From JBCDCE01 sp039182515 (GTDB lineage Bacteria > Pseudomonadota > Alphaproteobacteria > Rhodobacterales > Rhodobacteraceae): a DNA stretch of 56,408 nucleotides. Made by a program: the position numbers and the translations under genes. Positions 1-7,776 of the stretch are shown here, piece after piece. Under the pieces are notes generated by a model. It worked only from the letters and a program-made list of their open reading frames with translations. It did not search any database and was not told where the DNA came from. The DNA lies in contig JBCDCE010000022.1 of NCBI GenBank assembly GCA_039182515.1, positions 1-56,408 of the forward strand. Reading direction: 5' to 3'. Each line of letters opens with the position of its first letter. Within the stretch, counting starts at the first letter, position 1.

Positions 1-64
1 ACGGACTCGAACCGCGGACCTACTGATTACAAATCAGTTGCTCTACCAGCTGAGCTATAGGGGC
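1..64 (-). tRNA. tRNA-Thr(TGT), 3' end cut by the window
   Basis: On the minus strand the 5' end is GCCCCTA (acceptor stem) at 64-58, followed by a D arm (GCTC...GAGC), an anticodon stem ACTGA/TCAGT with loop TTTGTAA, and a T arm with loop TTCGAGT. The central loop bases give anticodon TGT, which reads the threonine codon ACA. The last T-stem base and the 3' acceptor strand lie outside the window. Confidence 0.95.
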
Positions 65-185
65 ACTGCGCGGTCAGTTAGCGTGGTCTTGGCTGTCTTG
101 CAAGCCTTGAGATTAGAGATTTGTCACTAAGGTCCAGATTGTCTAGGTAAGCAAAGGCAAACCACAAGCAAATCGAGCCCCAAAC

Positions 186-1073
186 ATGCAGTTCGCTCTT
201 CACATCGGCGCGCAATTTACAGATGAAGACCGGCTGATCAAAGCCCTGCTCAAGGACAAGGCCAGACTTACAAAGCAAGGCATCGCTGTGCCAGGGCCCG
301 GGCGCTACCGGCGGCTTTTGCGCGAAACGCTCCAAGGGCTGGGGGACGCTGAGCCTCCAAGCGATGCGCGTGAGATTTTGCTCGATGCGATTTTAGAGCA
401 GGACAAAGTCCACCGCGTGGTCTTGAGCAACGACAATTTTATCTGCGTGCCGCAAAGGGTCTTTGAAGACAACACATTCTATCCGCAAATCGAGCCAAAA
501 CTGAGCGGCTTTGCGCGGATTTTCGAAGCAGACGAGCTTGATCTTTTTTTAGCCATCCGAAACCCCGCAACCTTTATCACGGAGATGCGCACACGGCTGG
601 ATCCAAAATTTATGCCCAACCTTATGGGCGGCGTTGATCCGATCACGGCCAAATGGTCGGAGGTCATTTTACGCATCAAAACGGTCTTGCCCTTGGCCAA
701 CTTGACCGTCTGGTGCAATGAAGACACCCCCTACATCTGGCAAGACATCCTCAGGCTTATTTCAGGTGACCGCTCGTCAGTGCCCATGCAAGGGGCGTCC
801 GATATGATCTCTGAACTGCTCACAACCACCGGGCTTGAGCGCTATAAATCTTATCTCAGCACAAACCCGCCCGAGAGCGCCTCGCATCTGCAGCGCATCA
901 ACGCTGTCTTTTTGGAAAAGTTTGTGCGCGAGGACCTCATCGACATTGAGCTGCCAGAAGCCATCACGGGATGGACCGGGGATTACGTCGACATGCTCAC
1001 CGAAAGCTATGAGGCAGACCAGGCGCAGATCGCCACCATTCCAGGCGTGACCTTCCTGCGCCCTGTGATCTAG
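186..1073 (+). CDS. conserved hypothetical protein, sulfotransferase-like N-terminus
   Basis: The protein has 295 residues, no signal peptide and no membrane segment. I recall it as a widely conserved rhodobacteral protein of unknown function. The opening (FALHIGAQFTDEDRLIKALL, then LTKQGIAVPGPGRYRRLL) resembles the start of sulfotransferase-like P-loop proteins, which begin HIG.H.TGTT..Q, but the glycine/threonine nucleotide-binding loop is missing, so PAPS binding is doubtful. Conserved-looking stretches follow: VVLSNDNFICVP near residue 80, FFLAIRNPATF-type near 120 and LTVWCNEDTPYIW near 175. It starts about 120 bp from the oppositely oriented tRNA-Thr and ends 4 bp before the convergent gapR stop. 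The function is unknown; a degenerate sulfotransferase fold is only a guess. Confidence 0.85.
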   Translation: MQFALHIGAQFTDEDRLIKALLKDKARLTKQGIAVPGPGRYRRLLRETLQGLGDAEPPSDAREILLDAILEQDKVHRVVLSNDNFICVPQRVFEDNTFYPQIEPKLSGFARIFEADELDLFLAIRNPATFITEMRTRLDPKFMPNLMGGVDPITAKWSEVILRIKTVLPLANLTVWCNEDTPYIWQDILRLISGDRSSVPMQGASDMISELLTTTGLERYKSYLSTNPPESASHLQRINAVFLEKFVREDLIDIELPEAITGWTGDYVDMLTESYEADQAQIATIPGVTFLRPVI

Positions 1074-1077
1074 GAGC

Positions 1078-1359
1078 CTAGCGCATGCCAAGCGCTTCTT
1101 TGTACATCTCAAGCACCGCTTCTTCTTCTGCGATATCGTCTTGATCGCGTTTTCTCAAAGCAATCACTTTGCGCATAACCTTGGTGTCGTAGCCACGCCC
1201 TTTGGCCTCTGCCATAACTTCCTTTTGCTGCTCTGCGATGTCTTTCTTTTCAGCCTCAAGCCGCTCAAAGCGCTCGACGAACTGACGCAGCTCATCTGCG
1301 GTTACACGGTAGCTGTCGGGTTTGGCGTTGTCCGGCGTTTCAAGAACCGCATCCTGCAT
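1078..1359 (-). CDS. gapR: GapR family DNA-binding protein (DUF2312)
   Basis: A 93-residue protein matching the GapR/DUF2312 family, small nucleoid-associated proteins that in Caulobacter bind AT-rich, overtwisted DNA and help replication and topology control. The family core is clear: a charged coiled coil (ELRQFVERFERLEAEKKDIA, then EQQKEVMAEAKGRGYDTKVM) followed by RKVIALRKRD and the acidic helix EEAVLEMYKEALG. I chose the ATG at 1359 because AAGGAG lies eight bases upstream; the longer in-frame extension from 1422 has no Shine-Dalgarno sequence and is atypical for the family. It converges on the preceding gene with 4 bp between them. Confidence 0.93.
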   Translation of the reverse strand: MQDAVLETPDNAKPDSYRVTADELRQFVERFERLEAEKKDIAEQQKEVMAEAKGRGYDTKVMRKVIALRKRDQDDIAEEEAVLEMYKEALGMR

Positions 1360-1477
1360 GGGAACTCCTTTGGCAAAGATCAGACCCGACTGATAGTCAG
1401 ACCTGGACGCGCTTGCAAGCACTGGGCGGGACCGCTAGGGCTCCGCGTGTTAGGGCGCAGAATAGAGGGGAGCTACG

Positions 1478-1693
1478 ATGGAAATTTTGGTCTGGTGCGG
1501 TGCCGCGCTAACCCTTTTTGGGCTCATTGGCATTGTGGTTTCAATCGTCAAGATCTCCCGAGCCCGCAAAGCTGGCCTCGAAGATGAAGCCTTGCGCGCC
1601 AGGCTTGAGAAAATCGTGCCACTGAACCTTGGCTCCTTCGGGGTCAGCGTTCTTGGGCTGATGTGCGTGGTAGTGGGGATTATGCTGGGCTGA
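1478..1693 (+). CDS. small two-helix membrane protein
   Basis: A 71-residue protein with two hydrophobic segments: residues 3-24 (LVWCGAALTLFGLIGIVVSIV) and 51-70 (SFGVSVLGLMCVVVGIMLG). A basic/amphipathic linker (KISRARKAGLEDEALRARLEKIVPLN) joins them. A good ribosome-binding site (AGGGGAG) precedes the ATG. It is probably an inner-membrane protein of a small uncharacterised roseobacter family. Its 3' part lies opposite the C-terminal part of the small minus-strand gene at 1541-1855. No function can be assigned. Confidence 0.7.
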   Translation: MEILVWCGAALTLFGLIGIVVSIVKISRARKAGLEDEALRARLEKIVPLNLGSFGVSVLGLMCVVVGIMLG

Positions 1694-1855
1694 ACTTGCT
1701 TTGTCTACGTACAAGGCGAAATACGATTGTCCCGCCACAGCGTACGCCAGAGCAAACAGAAAGTAGAGCGTGGCGACCCTGCAATCGTTAATAGATTTAT
1801 AAAGATAAAGCGCGCTTAGGCCGAGGCATACAAAGGTGAGAATAAGGTATGGCAT
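1541..1855 (-). CDS. putative small membrane protein, 3' part antisense to neighbour
   Basis: A 104-codon frame. The first half (MPYLILTFVCLGLSALYLYK, then VATLYFLFALAYAVAGQSYF) has two credible hydrophobic helices, and the start has a textbook Shine-Dalgarno sequence (CAGGAG, spacing about 7). The second half, from about residue 53, lies opposite the 1478-1693 gene and looks like unselected shadow sequence (AQHNPHYHAHQPKNADPEG). Either the two genes truly overlap tail to tail for about 150 bp, or this one has lost its original stop by frameshift and now reads through. The start region is credible; the end is uncertain. Confidence 0.45.
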   Translation of the reverse strand: MPYLILTFVCLGLSALYLYKSINDCRVATLYFLFALAYAVAGQSYFALYVDKASSAQHNPHYHAHQPKNADPEGAKVQWHDFLKPGAQGFIFEASFAGSGDLDD

Positions 1856-1987
1856 GGATCGTCTCCTGATTGATTTCAGGATGGATGCCGGGAATTGACT
1901 GACTGAGTGAAGATGATGATTTCTTTTCGACTATTGGAAGAAAATTACCTACTGTTTTCTTGAGATTGTAAAAACAAGCAAAGCCCA

Positions 1988-3190
1988 ATGCTCCCAAACA
2001 CGCCAATAATTGATGCACTGACCTTTGAAGAGTTCATAAAACTTTTATGGGATAGGGGCTATGTGCGGGGTAATAAAAATCTATCGGAGCTGACAACCAA
2101 AACAGCTTTCAGTGAAGTGCTTGGACTGGACCCGAGAATGCTAAACAGGCTTTTGGATACGAGTAGTTCTGCCCGCTTTTCGTCAGAGCAAATAGCGCTG
2201 ATCAAGAAAACGCTCCTAGGCACTGGATCAACCTGCGTCGATGAGAAAAGTACCTTTGATCTTTTCGCCGAGAGATATACTCAAAACTTGAGCAAAACAG
2301 ACACCCTGGGAGGTTTTTCGGGACCAATCGTGTTGCGATTTTGGAGTCACCTTTTGGCTCAACACGATCAAATACCTGAAAATAAAAGATTTTTCCTAAA
2401 CGCACGAAATCTAACCGATGCGGCCAAACAGCTGCAACGCGCGATACCAATGACTATTCAGGCCGCGCAACGCAGTGTCCAAGCCGCGCGCGAGTATGTT
2501 TATGATCAAAAGTATGGCACCCAAGCTGAGTTGTGGGAAGCGTCAGAAAGACAACTTTCTGACGCTATACAAAAAAGTCGCGGCGAATTGTTGTTTCAAG
2601 AAGAATTCGAGCGTGTGATAGATAGCGCCAAAATTGAAAAAACGACTGCTAGTCTGGCTGTCATGGGGATCGGAGACGGAAGTGAAGGAACAGGAATATA
2701 TGATCAGTTTCAAGAGGTTTATGGTTTCGACATAGCTAAGTCTCAGGTTGATCGGCTGAATCATAGTAAACCGTTTGGAAGATGCATATTTGAGCACGCG
2801 CCAGCTGAAAATTTCTACACGAGCGAACACCCACAATTTGATTTATACATATCCCTCAAGACATTTTCGTCATCATATCTCGATGTTGATCAAGCCGCGG
2901 AAGAAGTGTCTAGATGTTTAAAACCTAATGGCATTGCAATTATATCGATTCCAAACGGCTATTTTAACGAAGACAAGCGAACGCGAAGGTATGGCTTGGC
3001 CAAGACAAATTATCGTTATGCGGATGCTCTGAAGGGGCGCTCTTATAGCCCCGTCTCTTCGACAGCTCCGTATGATCTATTGAAACACTTTGTGAATTGC
3101 TTTGAAAAGCACCAGATGCTTTTTGAACAGCCCATGGGCGGGGCCACAGAGCTTTTTCTGAGGTTCAGAAAACCGTCATTGTCGAATTAG
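1988..3190 (+). CDS. AT-rich class I SAM methyltransferase-like protein with HTH-like N-terminus
   Basis: A 400-residue protein. Residues about 222-325 look like a class I S-adenosylmethionine methyltransferase: motif I-like LAVMGIGDGSEGTG (223-236), acidic strand-2 end VYGFDIA (244-250), motif II-like FDLYISLKTF, and a late motif CLKPNGIAIISIPNGYF (310-326), as in Methyltransf_11/25 domains. Residues about 33-78 (LTTKTAFSEVLGLDPRMLNR and onward) could be a small helix-turn-helix. The middle (130-215) is helical. Base composition is clearly more AT-rich than the flanks and the Shine-Dalgarno sequence is weak, both suggesting horizontal acquisition. Its stop overlaps the convergent ester-cyclase stop by 4 bp. 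The methyl acceptor (small molecule, RNA or lipid) is unknown. Confidence 0.75.
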   Translation: MLPNTPIIDALTFEEFIKLLWDRGYVRGNKNLSELTTKTAFSEVLGLDPRMLNRLLDTSSSARFSSEQIALIKKTLLGTGSTCVDEKSTFDLFAERYTQNLSKTDTLGGFSGPIVLRFWSHLLAQHDQIPENKRFFLNARNLTDAAKQLQRAIPMTIQAAQRSVQAAREYVYDQKYGTQAELWEASERQLSDAIQKSRGELLFQEEFERVIDSAKIEKTTASLAVMGIGDGSEGTGIYDQFQEVYGFDIAKSQVDRLNHSKPFGRCIFEHAPAENFYTSEHPQFDLYISLKTFSSSYLDVDQAAEEVSRCLKPNGIAIISIPNGYFNEDKRTRRYGLAKTNYRYADALKGRSYSPVSSTAPYDLLKHFVNCFEKHQMLFEQPMGGATELFLRFRKPSLSN

Positions 3191-3711
3191 GGCGATGGTG
3201 GCGTCTTTTCACCTCGGTCATAGACTTCCCAGCCTTCGCCATTGAAGCAATCCACACCCAATTGCGCCAACACATGCGGGAAATCAACCATCACATGGTT
3301 ATCAACGATCTTGCCGTCCACCACTTTCCAAAAATCCATGTAGCGAATTTCGATACGTTTGCCCGTGGCCTCGATGCCCATAAACGTACCGCCGTGGGTC
3401 GCCTCTTGCCGGCCAAAGGCCGCCGCCCATTCGCCCATGTAAAGACGCGCTTCATCAATGCAGACTTTGTCGTGAAAGGCGGCTTGAAACGGCTTTTGCC
3501 AATTGTCTTGAAAGGCTTGCAGGCCGATCTTCGTGCCGCAGCCTTGGTTGCCCATCCAGCGAAAACTCTGTGCGAAGAACTCGCCAATATCAGCGATCCG
3601 GTGGTCGTTTAGGCCATCCACCATGCCCTCAATCACTGCGCGGGTCGCATCAGTTTTGGACATGTCAGTGTCTTTGGTGAGTTCAGCTTGTACGGGGCGG
3701 GCACCGGCCAT
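3187..3711 (-). CDS. SnoaL-like ester cyclase family protein
   Basis: A 174-residue protein of the SnoaL/NTF2-like alpha+beta barrel superfamily. Supporting features are RAVIEGMVDGLNDHRIADIG (fold start), FRWMGNQGCGTKIGLQAFQD, GGTFMGIEATGKRIEIRYMD and FWKVVDGKIVDNHVMVDF, the typical order for ester cyclases and SnoaL-like proteins. The ATG at 3711 has AGGAG with 7-base spacing; the open frame extends further upstream without a better start. Such proteins act in the cytosol on small molecules (polyketide cyclisation, hydrolysis or isomerisation), but the substrate cannot be inferred here. It is divergent from the DUF442 protein at 3806, with about 95 bp between them for promoters. Confidence 0.85.
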   Translation of the reverse strand: MAGARPVQAELTKDTDMSKTDATRAVIEGMVDGLNDHRIADIGEFFAQSFRWMGNQGCGTKIGLQAFQDNWQKPFQAAFHDKVCIDEARLYMGEWAAAFGRQEATHGGTFMGIEATGKRIEIRYMDFWKVVDGKIVDNHVMVDFPHVLAQLGVDCFNGEGWEVYDRGEKTPPSP

Positions 3712-3805
3712 TTTAGGTCTCCTGAAGTCTGGGGGTTGGTTGAATCTAACCTGCGGGCACGCTACCCAAGGCGCAGCGCACTGCAAGATACTTTGGGGGA
3801 TTTTT

Positions 3806-4231
3806 ATGGATATTCGTGTTTTAACCGATGAGTTTTCAGCCGCCCCTCAGCTCGCGCCAGAAGATATGACGGAGGTGGCTCAACTCGGCTACAAAACCGT
3901 GATCTGCAACCGCCCCGACGACGAAGCCCCTTTGGATGCCTGTCAGGCCCAGATGCGCAGCGCCGTAGAGGAGGCAGGCATGACCTTTCTATGCAATCCC
4001 TTTGTAAGCGGCCAAATGACCCTTGAGCACGTGGAGGCCCAACGCGAGATGGTCAAAACCGCCGAAGGCCCCGTGCTGGCCTATTGCGCCTCTGGCACAC
4101 GCACGACAATTTGCTGGGCTTTTGCCATGGCGCCTGAGATGGCCTCTGAAGACATTGTATCTGCTGCCGCGAAAGGCGGCTATCAATTGGCAGGCTTAGC
4201 TCCTCAGCTGGATGCGATGCGCGACGGCTAA
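3806..4231 (+). CDS. TIGR01244/DUF442 family sulfur transferase-like protein
   Basis: A 141-residue protein of the DUF442 family, a dual-specificity-phosphatase-like fold often annotated as a sulfur transferase or beta-lactamase hydrolase-like protein. The opening MDIRVLTDEFSAAPQLAPED, then LGYKTVICNRPDDE, is characteristic. The active-site loop is AYCASGTRTT, a C-x4-R cysteine loop with C94 and R99, as in BLH-type N-terminal domains linked to sulfide oxidation (an association from the family, not shown here). The upstream frame back to 3533 is antisense to the ester cyclase and is not coding. It converges on the histidine kinase gene with 7 bp between stops. Confidence 0.88.
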   Translation: MDIRVLTDEFSAAPQLAPEDMTEVAQLGYKTVICNRPDDEAPLDACQAQMRSAVEEAGMTFLCNPFVSGQMTLEHVEAQREMVKTAEGPVLAYCASGTRTTICWAFAMAPEMASEDIVSAAAKGGYQLAGLAPQLDAMRDG

Positions 4232-4238
4232 GCGCGAT

Positions 4239-6935
4239 CTATTGCGCGGCTATTTCAGACCGATCCGGCCCTTGCGCGCTCAGCTCAATTGGAAACCGAA
4301 CGCGGAACGCAGCACCACCCTGCCCTGGCAAATATTCTACGCTGCCTTGCAAGTTGGTCATGATCTCACGGCAAATCGCTAAACCAAGCCCAGCTCCACC
4401 AGCCGCCGCTTGATCTGAGAGCCGCGAAAACTTCTCGAAAATCATATCTTGGGCGTCGCGTGCGATGCCTTTGCCATTGTCGATAAAATCGAGCTGTACC
4501 TCTTCCCCTTGCGTCTGCACATAGATTGTCAAAGTCGGGGCCTCAGATTCACAGTACTTCTGAGCGTTTGCAATCAGATTGATGAAGACCTGAGCCAATC
4601 GGTCCACGTCTGTGCTCAGCATCACGCGCTCCGCACTGGGCCGCCTTTGGATCTTCAGTTTGCCGGGATCTGGTGCACCAGAGGCCACAGCGCGGTCCAA
4701 AACATCGCCTAAAGAGGCCGAGGTGATGTTGAGGCTCACTTGCCCGTTTTCCAAAACCGACAAATCCAAAAGAGCATCGAGAAGACCGGTGAGACGAATG
4801 GCTTCGGCATGGATAATGTCTGAGTAGCGGATGCGGTCTTCGCGCCCTAAGGCGGGATCCCCCAAAATCTCTGAAAACGCCCGGATCGAGGTCATCGGCG
4901 TGCGCAACTCATGGCTGATTTGGCTCAAAAACGCGTCCTTTTGCACAGACAGCTGCGTCAGCTTGGTATTGGCGTCGCGCAATTGGCGCGCGGTGCGGGA
5001 GATCTCATCGGTTTTGGCTTTGAGTTGGTTGGAATACTCCATCATCTGCGCGCTCTCGTCGGCCATGGCCATGAGCTCTTCAACCGACACAGACGCCCCG
5101 CCCACAATTTGGCTCATCATTGCATGCGCAGTGGCAGAGCCCACCGATCCAGACAGGCGACGCTCCAAAAGCTTGATGAAATCTGGTGTGGAATCAGGCA
5201 GATAGCCTCCAAGTCCCTGCGATTGTGCCGCATCCGAAAAGATGGATTGGGCCTCATCAGGCCCTAAAATGCGCTGCGCCATAACCAGTAGATCTTCGGT
5301 TTCTGCCCCCCCCCGCGACCAGCCTTTGTCCTTTACCAAAGCATCATCCGCATTCACGAACTGCGCGCCTTGCAATCGCTCCATGGGCGTTGGGAAGCTC
5401 AAAAGGGATCCCAAAACGAACGCAGAGGTATTCAGGAGCATGGACCAAAACACCGCATGCACGATGGGGTCAAAAGCGCCTGTGCCAAAGAGCGCCTGGG
5501 GGTTCAGAATGCTCCATCCGAAAGGGCCAGCCGCCAATAGGCTTTGAATGGTTTCCGTCTCAGCCCAAAGCGTTGGAACAAAAAGCGTGTAAGCCCAAAC
5601 CGAAAAGCCCGTCACAAGCCCAGCAGAGGCTCCCACCCGCGTGGCCCCCCGCCAAAAGAGCCCGCCCAACAAGGCAGGCAACACCTGCACAACGCCCGTA
5701 AAGGAAATGAGCCCAATCGCAGCCAAGGCCGCACTGCCGCCGGATATCTTATAATAGACGTAGCCTAAGGCCATAACGACCCCAATAGAGACCCGTCGCG
5801 ATTGGAGCACGATGTCTCGCACGTCCCCAGAGACCGTCGCCCCACCTTGCACGCGCCGCAAATAGAGCGGCATCACGATATGGTTCGACACCATCGTCGC
5901 CAAAGCCAAAGAGGCCACAATCACCATGGATGTGGCCGATGAAAAGCCGCCCAAGAAGGCCAGCATCGCCAAGCCCTCTTCGCCCATGGCCAAAGGCACG
6001 CTCAGCACAAAAAGATCCGGGTTGCCGTTGGGCAATTGCTCCAACCCCACAACCGCGATGGGGATTACAAACAGAGAGATGGCCGCAAGGTAAGCTGGAA
6101 AGGCCCATGAAGCCACCGCGAGATCGCGCTCGCCGCCGTTCTCCACAACCAAAACCTGAAACATTCGGGGCAAACAAATGAACGCCGCCCCCGCCACAAA
6201 GATCAGGCCAATCCAACGGCTGGGAACCACGTCAAACTGCGAAATGCGGCTGTTGTCGATCTTTTGCATAATGTCTGCGGGGCCGTCCGCCACGCCCCAG
6301 ACCACAAAAAACCCAACCGCCACGAGCGCTGCGAGTTTCACCACGGCTTCCACGGCAATGGCCATCACCACGCCGTGGTGACGCTCGTTCACATCCAGGG
6401 TGCGCGTGCCGAAGAGAATGGTGAAGAACGCCAACCCAATGGCCACCCAAATGGCGGTCGTTGTTTGAGCTGATTCTGTAGCCTCTCCTCCAGAAAATGC
6501 GTTAAATGAAAGCGTTACGGATTGAAGTTGAAGTGCAATGTAAGGCGTTGTACCCACCACGGCCAAAAGCGTAACCAAGATGGCCACGAGGTTGGATTTG
6601 CCATAGCGCGACGACAAGAGATCCGCGATCGACGTTATGGACTGCGCCCGCGCCACGGTGACAAGCTTGCGCAAAATCCACCACCATCCCACCACCACAA
6701 GCGTGGGCCCAAGGTAGATGGTTATGAACTCAAGACCTGAGCGCGCCGCAAATCCAACCGCGCCGTAAAACGTCCAAGCCGTGCAATAAACGGAAAGCGA
6801 GAGCGTGTAGACAATGGGCGAGCGCAACCAAGATGTGCCACCTTCTACAGCTTTGCGTTCGGCCCAAAACGCCACCGCAAAAAGCACGGCCACATAGGCA
6901 ACGCAAACCGCCAAGATGAGGTTGAAGGTGGCCAT
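4239..6935 (-). CDS. hybrid sodium/solute symporter-sensor histidine kinase (CbrA-type)
   Basis: An 898-residue membrane kinase. Residues about 1-490 form a sodium:solute symporter module with many helices (ATFNLILAVCVAYVAVLFAV at the start, the SITSIADLLSSRYGKS motif, a long multi-helix core), as in CbrA and PutP. A linker and coiled coil (about 600-660, SNQLKAKTDEISRTARQLRD) leads to a HisKA domain with H675 in SQISHELRTPMTSIRAF. A HATPase domain follows with N box NLIANAQKY, G1 DNGKGIA and G2 GGAGLGLAIC. CbrA-type kinases couple nutrient transport or sensing to phosphorelay; the ligand here is unknown. The start overlaps the stop of the upstream small membrane gene (ATGA), so the two are translationally coupled. 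Genomic partners point to short-chain carboxylate control. Confidence 0.93.
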   Translation of the reverse strand: MATFNLILAVCVAYVAVLFAVAFWAERKAVEGGTSWLRSPIVYTLSLSVYCTAWTFYGAVGFAARSGLEFITIYLGPTLVVVGWWWILRKLVTVARAQSITSIADLLSSRYGKSNLVAILVTLLAVVGTTPYIALQLQSVTLSFNAFSGGEATESAQTTTAIWVAIGLAFFTILFGTRTLDVNERHHGVVMAIAVEAVVKLAALVAVGFFVVWGVADGPADIMQKIDNSRISQFDVVPSRWIGLIFVAGAAFICLPRMFQVLVVENGGERDLAVASWAFPAYLAAISLFVIPIAVVGLEQLPNGNPDLFVLSVPLAMGEEGLAMLAFLGGFSSATSMVIVASLALATMVSNHIVMPLYLRRVQGGATVSGDVRDIVLQSRRVSIGVVMALGYVYYKISGGSAALAAIGLISFTGVVQVLPALLGGLFWRGATRVGASAGLVTGFSVWAYTLFVPTLWAETETIQSLLAAGPFGWSILNPQALFGTGAFDPIVHAVFWSMLLNTSAFVLGSLLSFPTPMERLQGAQFVNADDALVKDKGWSRGGAETEDLLVMAQRILGPDEAQSIFSDAAQSQGLGGYLPDSTPDFIKLLERRLSGSVGSATAHAMMSQIVGGASVSVEELMAMADESAQMMEYSNQLKAKTDEISRTARQLRDANTKLTQLSVQKDAFLSQISHELRTPMTSIRAFSEILGDPALGREDRIRYSDIIHAEAIRLTGLLDALLDLSVLENGQVSLNITSASLGDVLDRAVASGAPDPGKLKIQRRPSAERVMLSTDVDRLAQVFINLIANAQKYCESEAPTLTIYVQTQGEEVQLDFIDNGKGIARDAQDMIFEKFSRLSDQAAAGGAGLGLAICREIMTNLQGSVEYLPGQGGAAFRVRFPIELSAQGPDRSEIAAQ

Positions 6936-7267
6936 TACAGCCCTTCGGAGCCGCGCTCTTGATGGCGCGCGCTTTGCGGCTGTTCGTGTTCTGTGTCTGC
7001 TGGGAGGGGGGATCCAGAGGTTTCAACTCCGTCAGCCGGGCGCAACCGCCGCGCCAACACCGCTGAGACAAACACTAGAAAGCCCGAGACACAAAAGAGA
7101 TAAAGCCCCACCACAGAGGTGCTCGCATTTGCGCCCTCAACGCGCCACGCCATTGGCAGAGCAAAGAGAATAAAGCCTAAAATCGGCAACATGCGGGCAG
7201 CATCTGCCGAACGCCGCCTGCGGTAGACATGCTGTTCGAAAAAAGGCGTTTGGGGCGCATCATTCAT
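6935..7267 (-). CDS. small two-helix membrane protein coupled to the SSF kinase
   Basis: A 110-residue protein. A charged N-terminus (FFEQHVYRRRRSADAARM) is followed by two hydrophobic helices (LPILGFILFALPMAW and STSVVGLYLFCVSGFLVFVSAV), then an arginine-rich end of helix and a polar tail. Both ends overlap neighbours by 4 bp: its ATG overlaps the response-regulator stop and its stop overlaps the kinase ATG. The layout resembles the small partners of SSF permeases (YjcH/DUF485 of ActP, DUF4212), with charged N-terminus, two helices, basic stop-transfer and immediate position upstream of the large subunit. I therefore infer a small subunit for the kinase's transporter-like domain. Family membership by sequence is unproven. 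Confidence 0.75.
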   Translation of the reverse strand: MNDAPQTPFFEQHVYRRRRSADAARMLPILGFILFALPMAWRVEGANASTSVVGLYLFCVSGFLVFVSAVLARRLRPADGVETSGSPLPADTEHEQPQSARHQERGSEGL

Positions 7268-7665
7268 GCAGAGCGCGCCTGTGTTGCCGAGAGTTGAGAA
7301 ACCGTCGCGAGGATTTCATCGTTCGAAAATGGCTTGGTCATAAAGGCATCTGCGCCCGCTCCCAATGCACGCTCACGGTCTTTGGCCTGCCCTCTGGCCG
7401 TGAGCATAAGTATAGGCAAATCCCGCGCATCTGGGCGCTGACGCAACTCACTTAAAATATCATAGCCAGAGCGATTGGGCAGCATCACGTCCAGGATCAC
7501 AAGATCCGGATCTTCGCGTTCTACACGCGCTACGGCATCCGCGCCATTAGAATGAACCAGAACCGACCAACCTTCGCGCGACAGCAAAAACCGCAACGCT
7601 TCAATGATATTGGGTTCGTCCTCCACAAGGAGGATTTTCCCCAATCGTGCACCACGATCTTGCAT
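7264..7665 (-). CDS. receiver-only response regulator
   Basis: A 133-residue single REC domain. Acidic pocket residues E15 and D16 (KILLVEDEPN), phosphoacceptor D59 (LVILDVMLPNRSGYD), the switch threonine in ILMLTARG and the conserved lysine in FMTKPFSND are all present. No DNA-binding or enzymatic output domain follows. The start at 7665 has GGAGG eight bases upstream; the frame upstream to 7746 has no such support. It is the first gene of a three-gene coupled unit with the membrane protein and kinase (ATGA overlaps). Output must be by protein contact or by a further relay; the adjacent ScfR-type regulator is a possible but unproven partner. Confidence 0.93.
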   Translation of the reverse strand: MQDRGARLGKILLVEDEPNIIEALRFLLSREGWSVLVHSNGADAVARVEREDPDLVILDVMLPNRSGYDILSELRQRPDARDLPILMLTARGQAKDRERALGAGADAFMTKPFSNDEILATVSQLSATQARSA

Positions 7666-7776
7666 GGCCACGCCTCCCCTAGACTTTGTCTTTGTCGTTT
7701 TGGGTAGTCTAACCACTAAATGTCGGCGGCTGTCAAAGCGACGCAATAGCTCAGCGACACCGTGTAGAACCCACTT

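Noticed and set aside
1..64. A genomic-island attachment site at the tRNA-Thr gene
   Set aside because: The tRNA is cut by the window edge and no integrase or direct repeat of its 3' end is visible inside the window.
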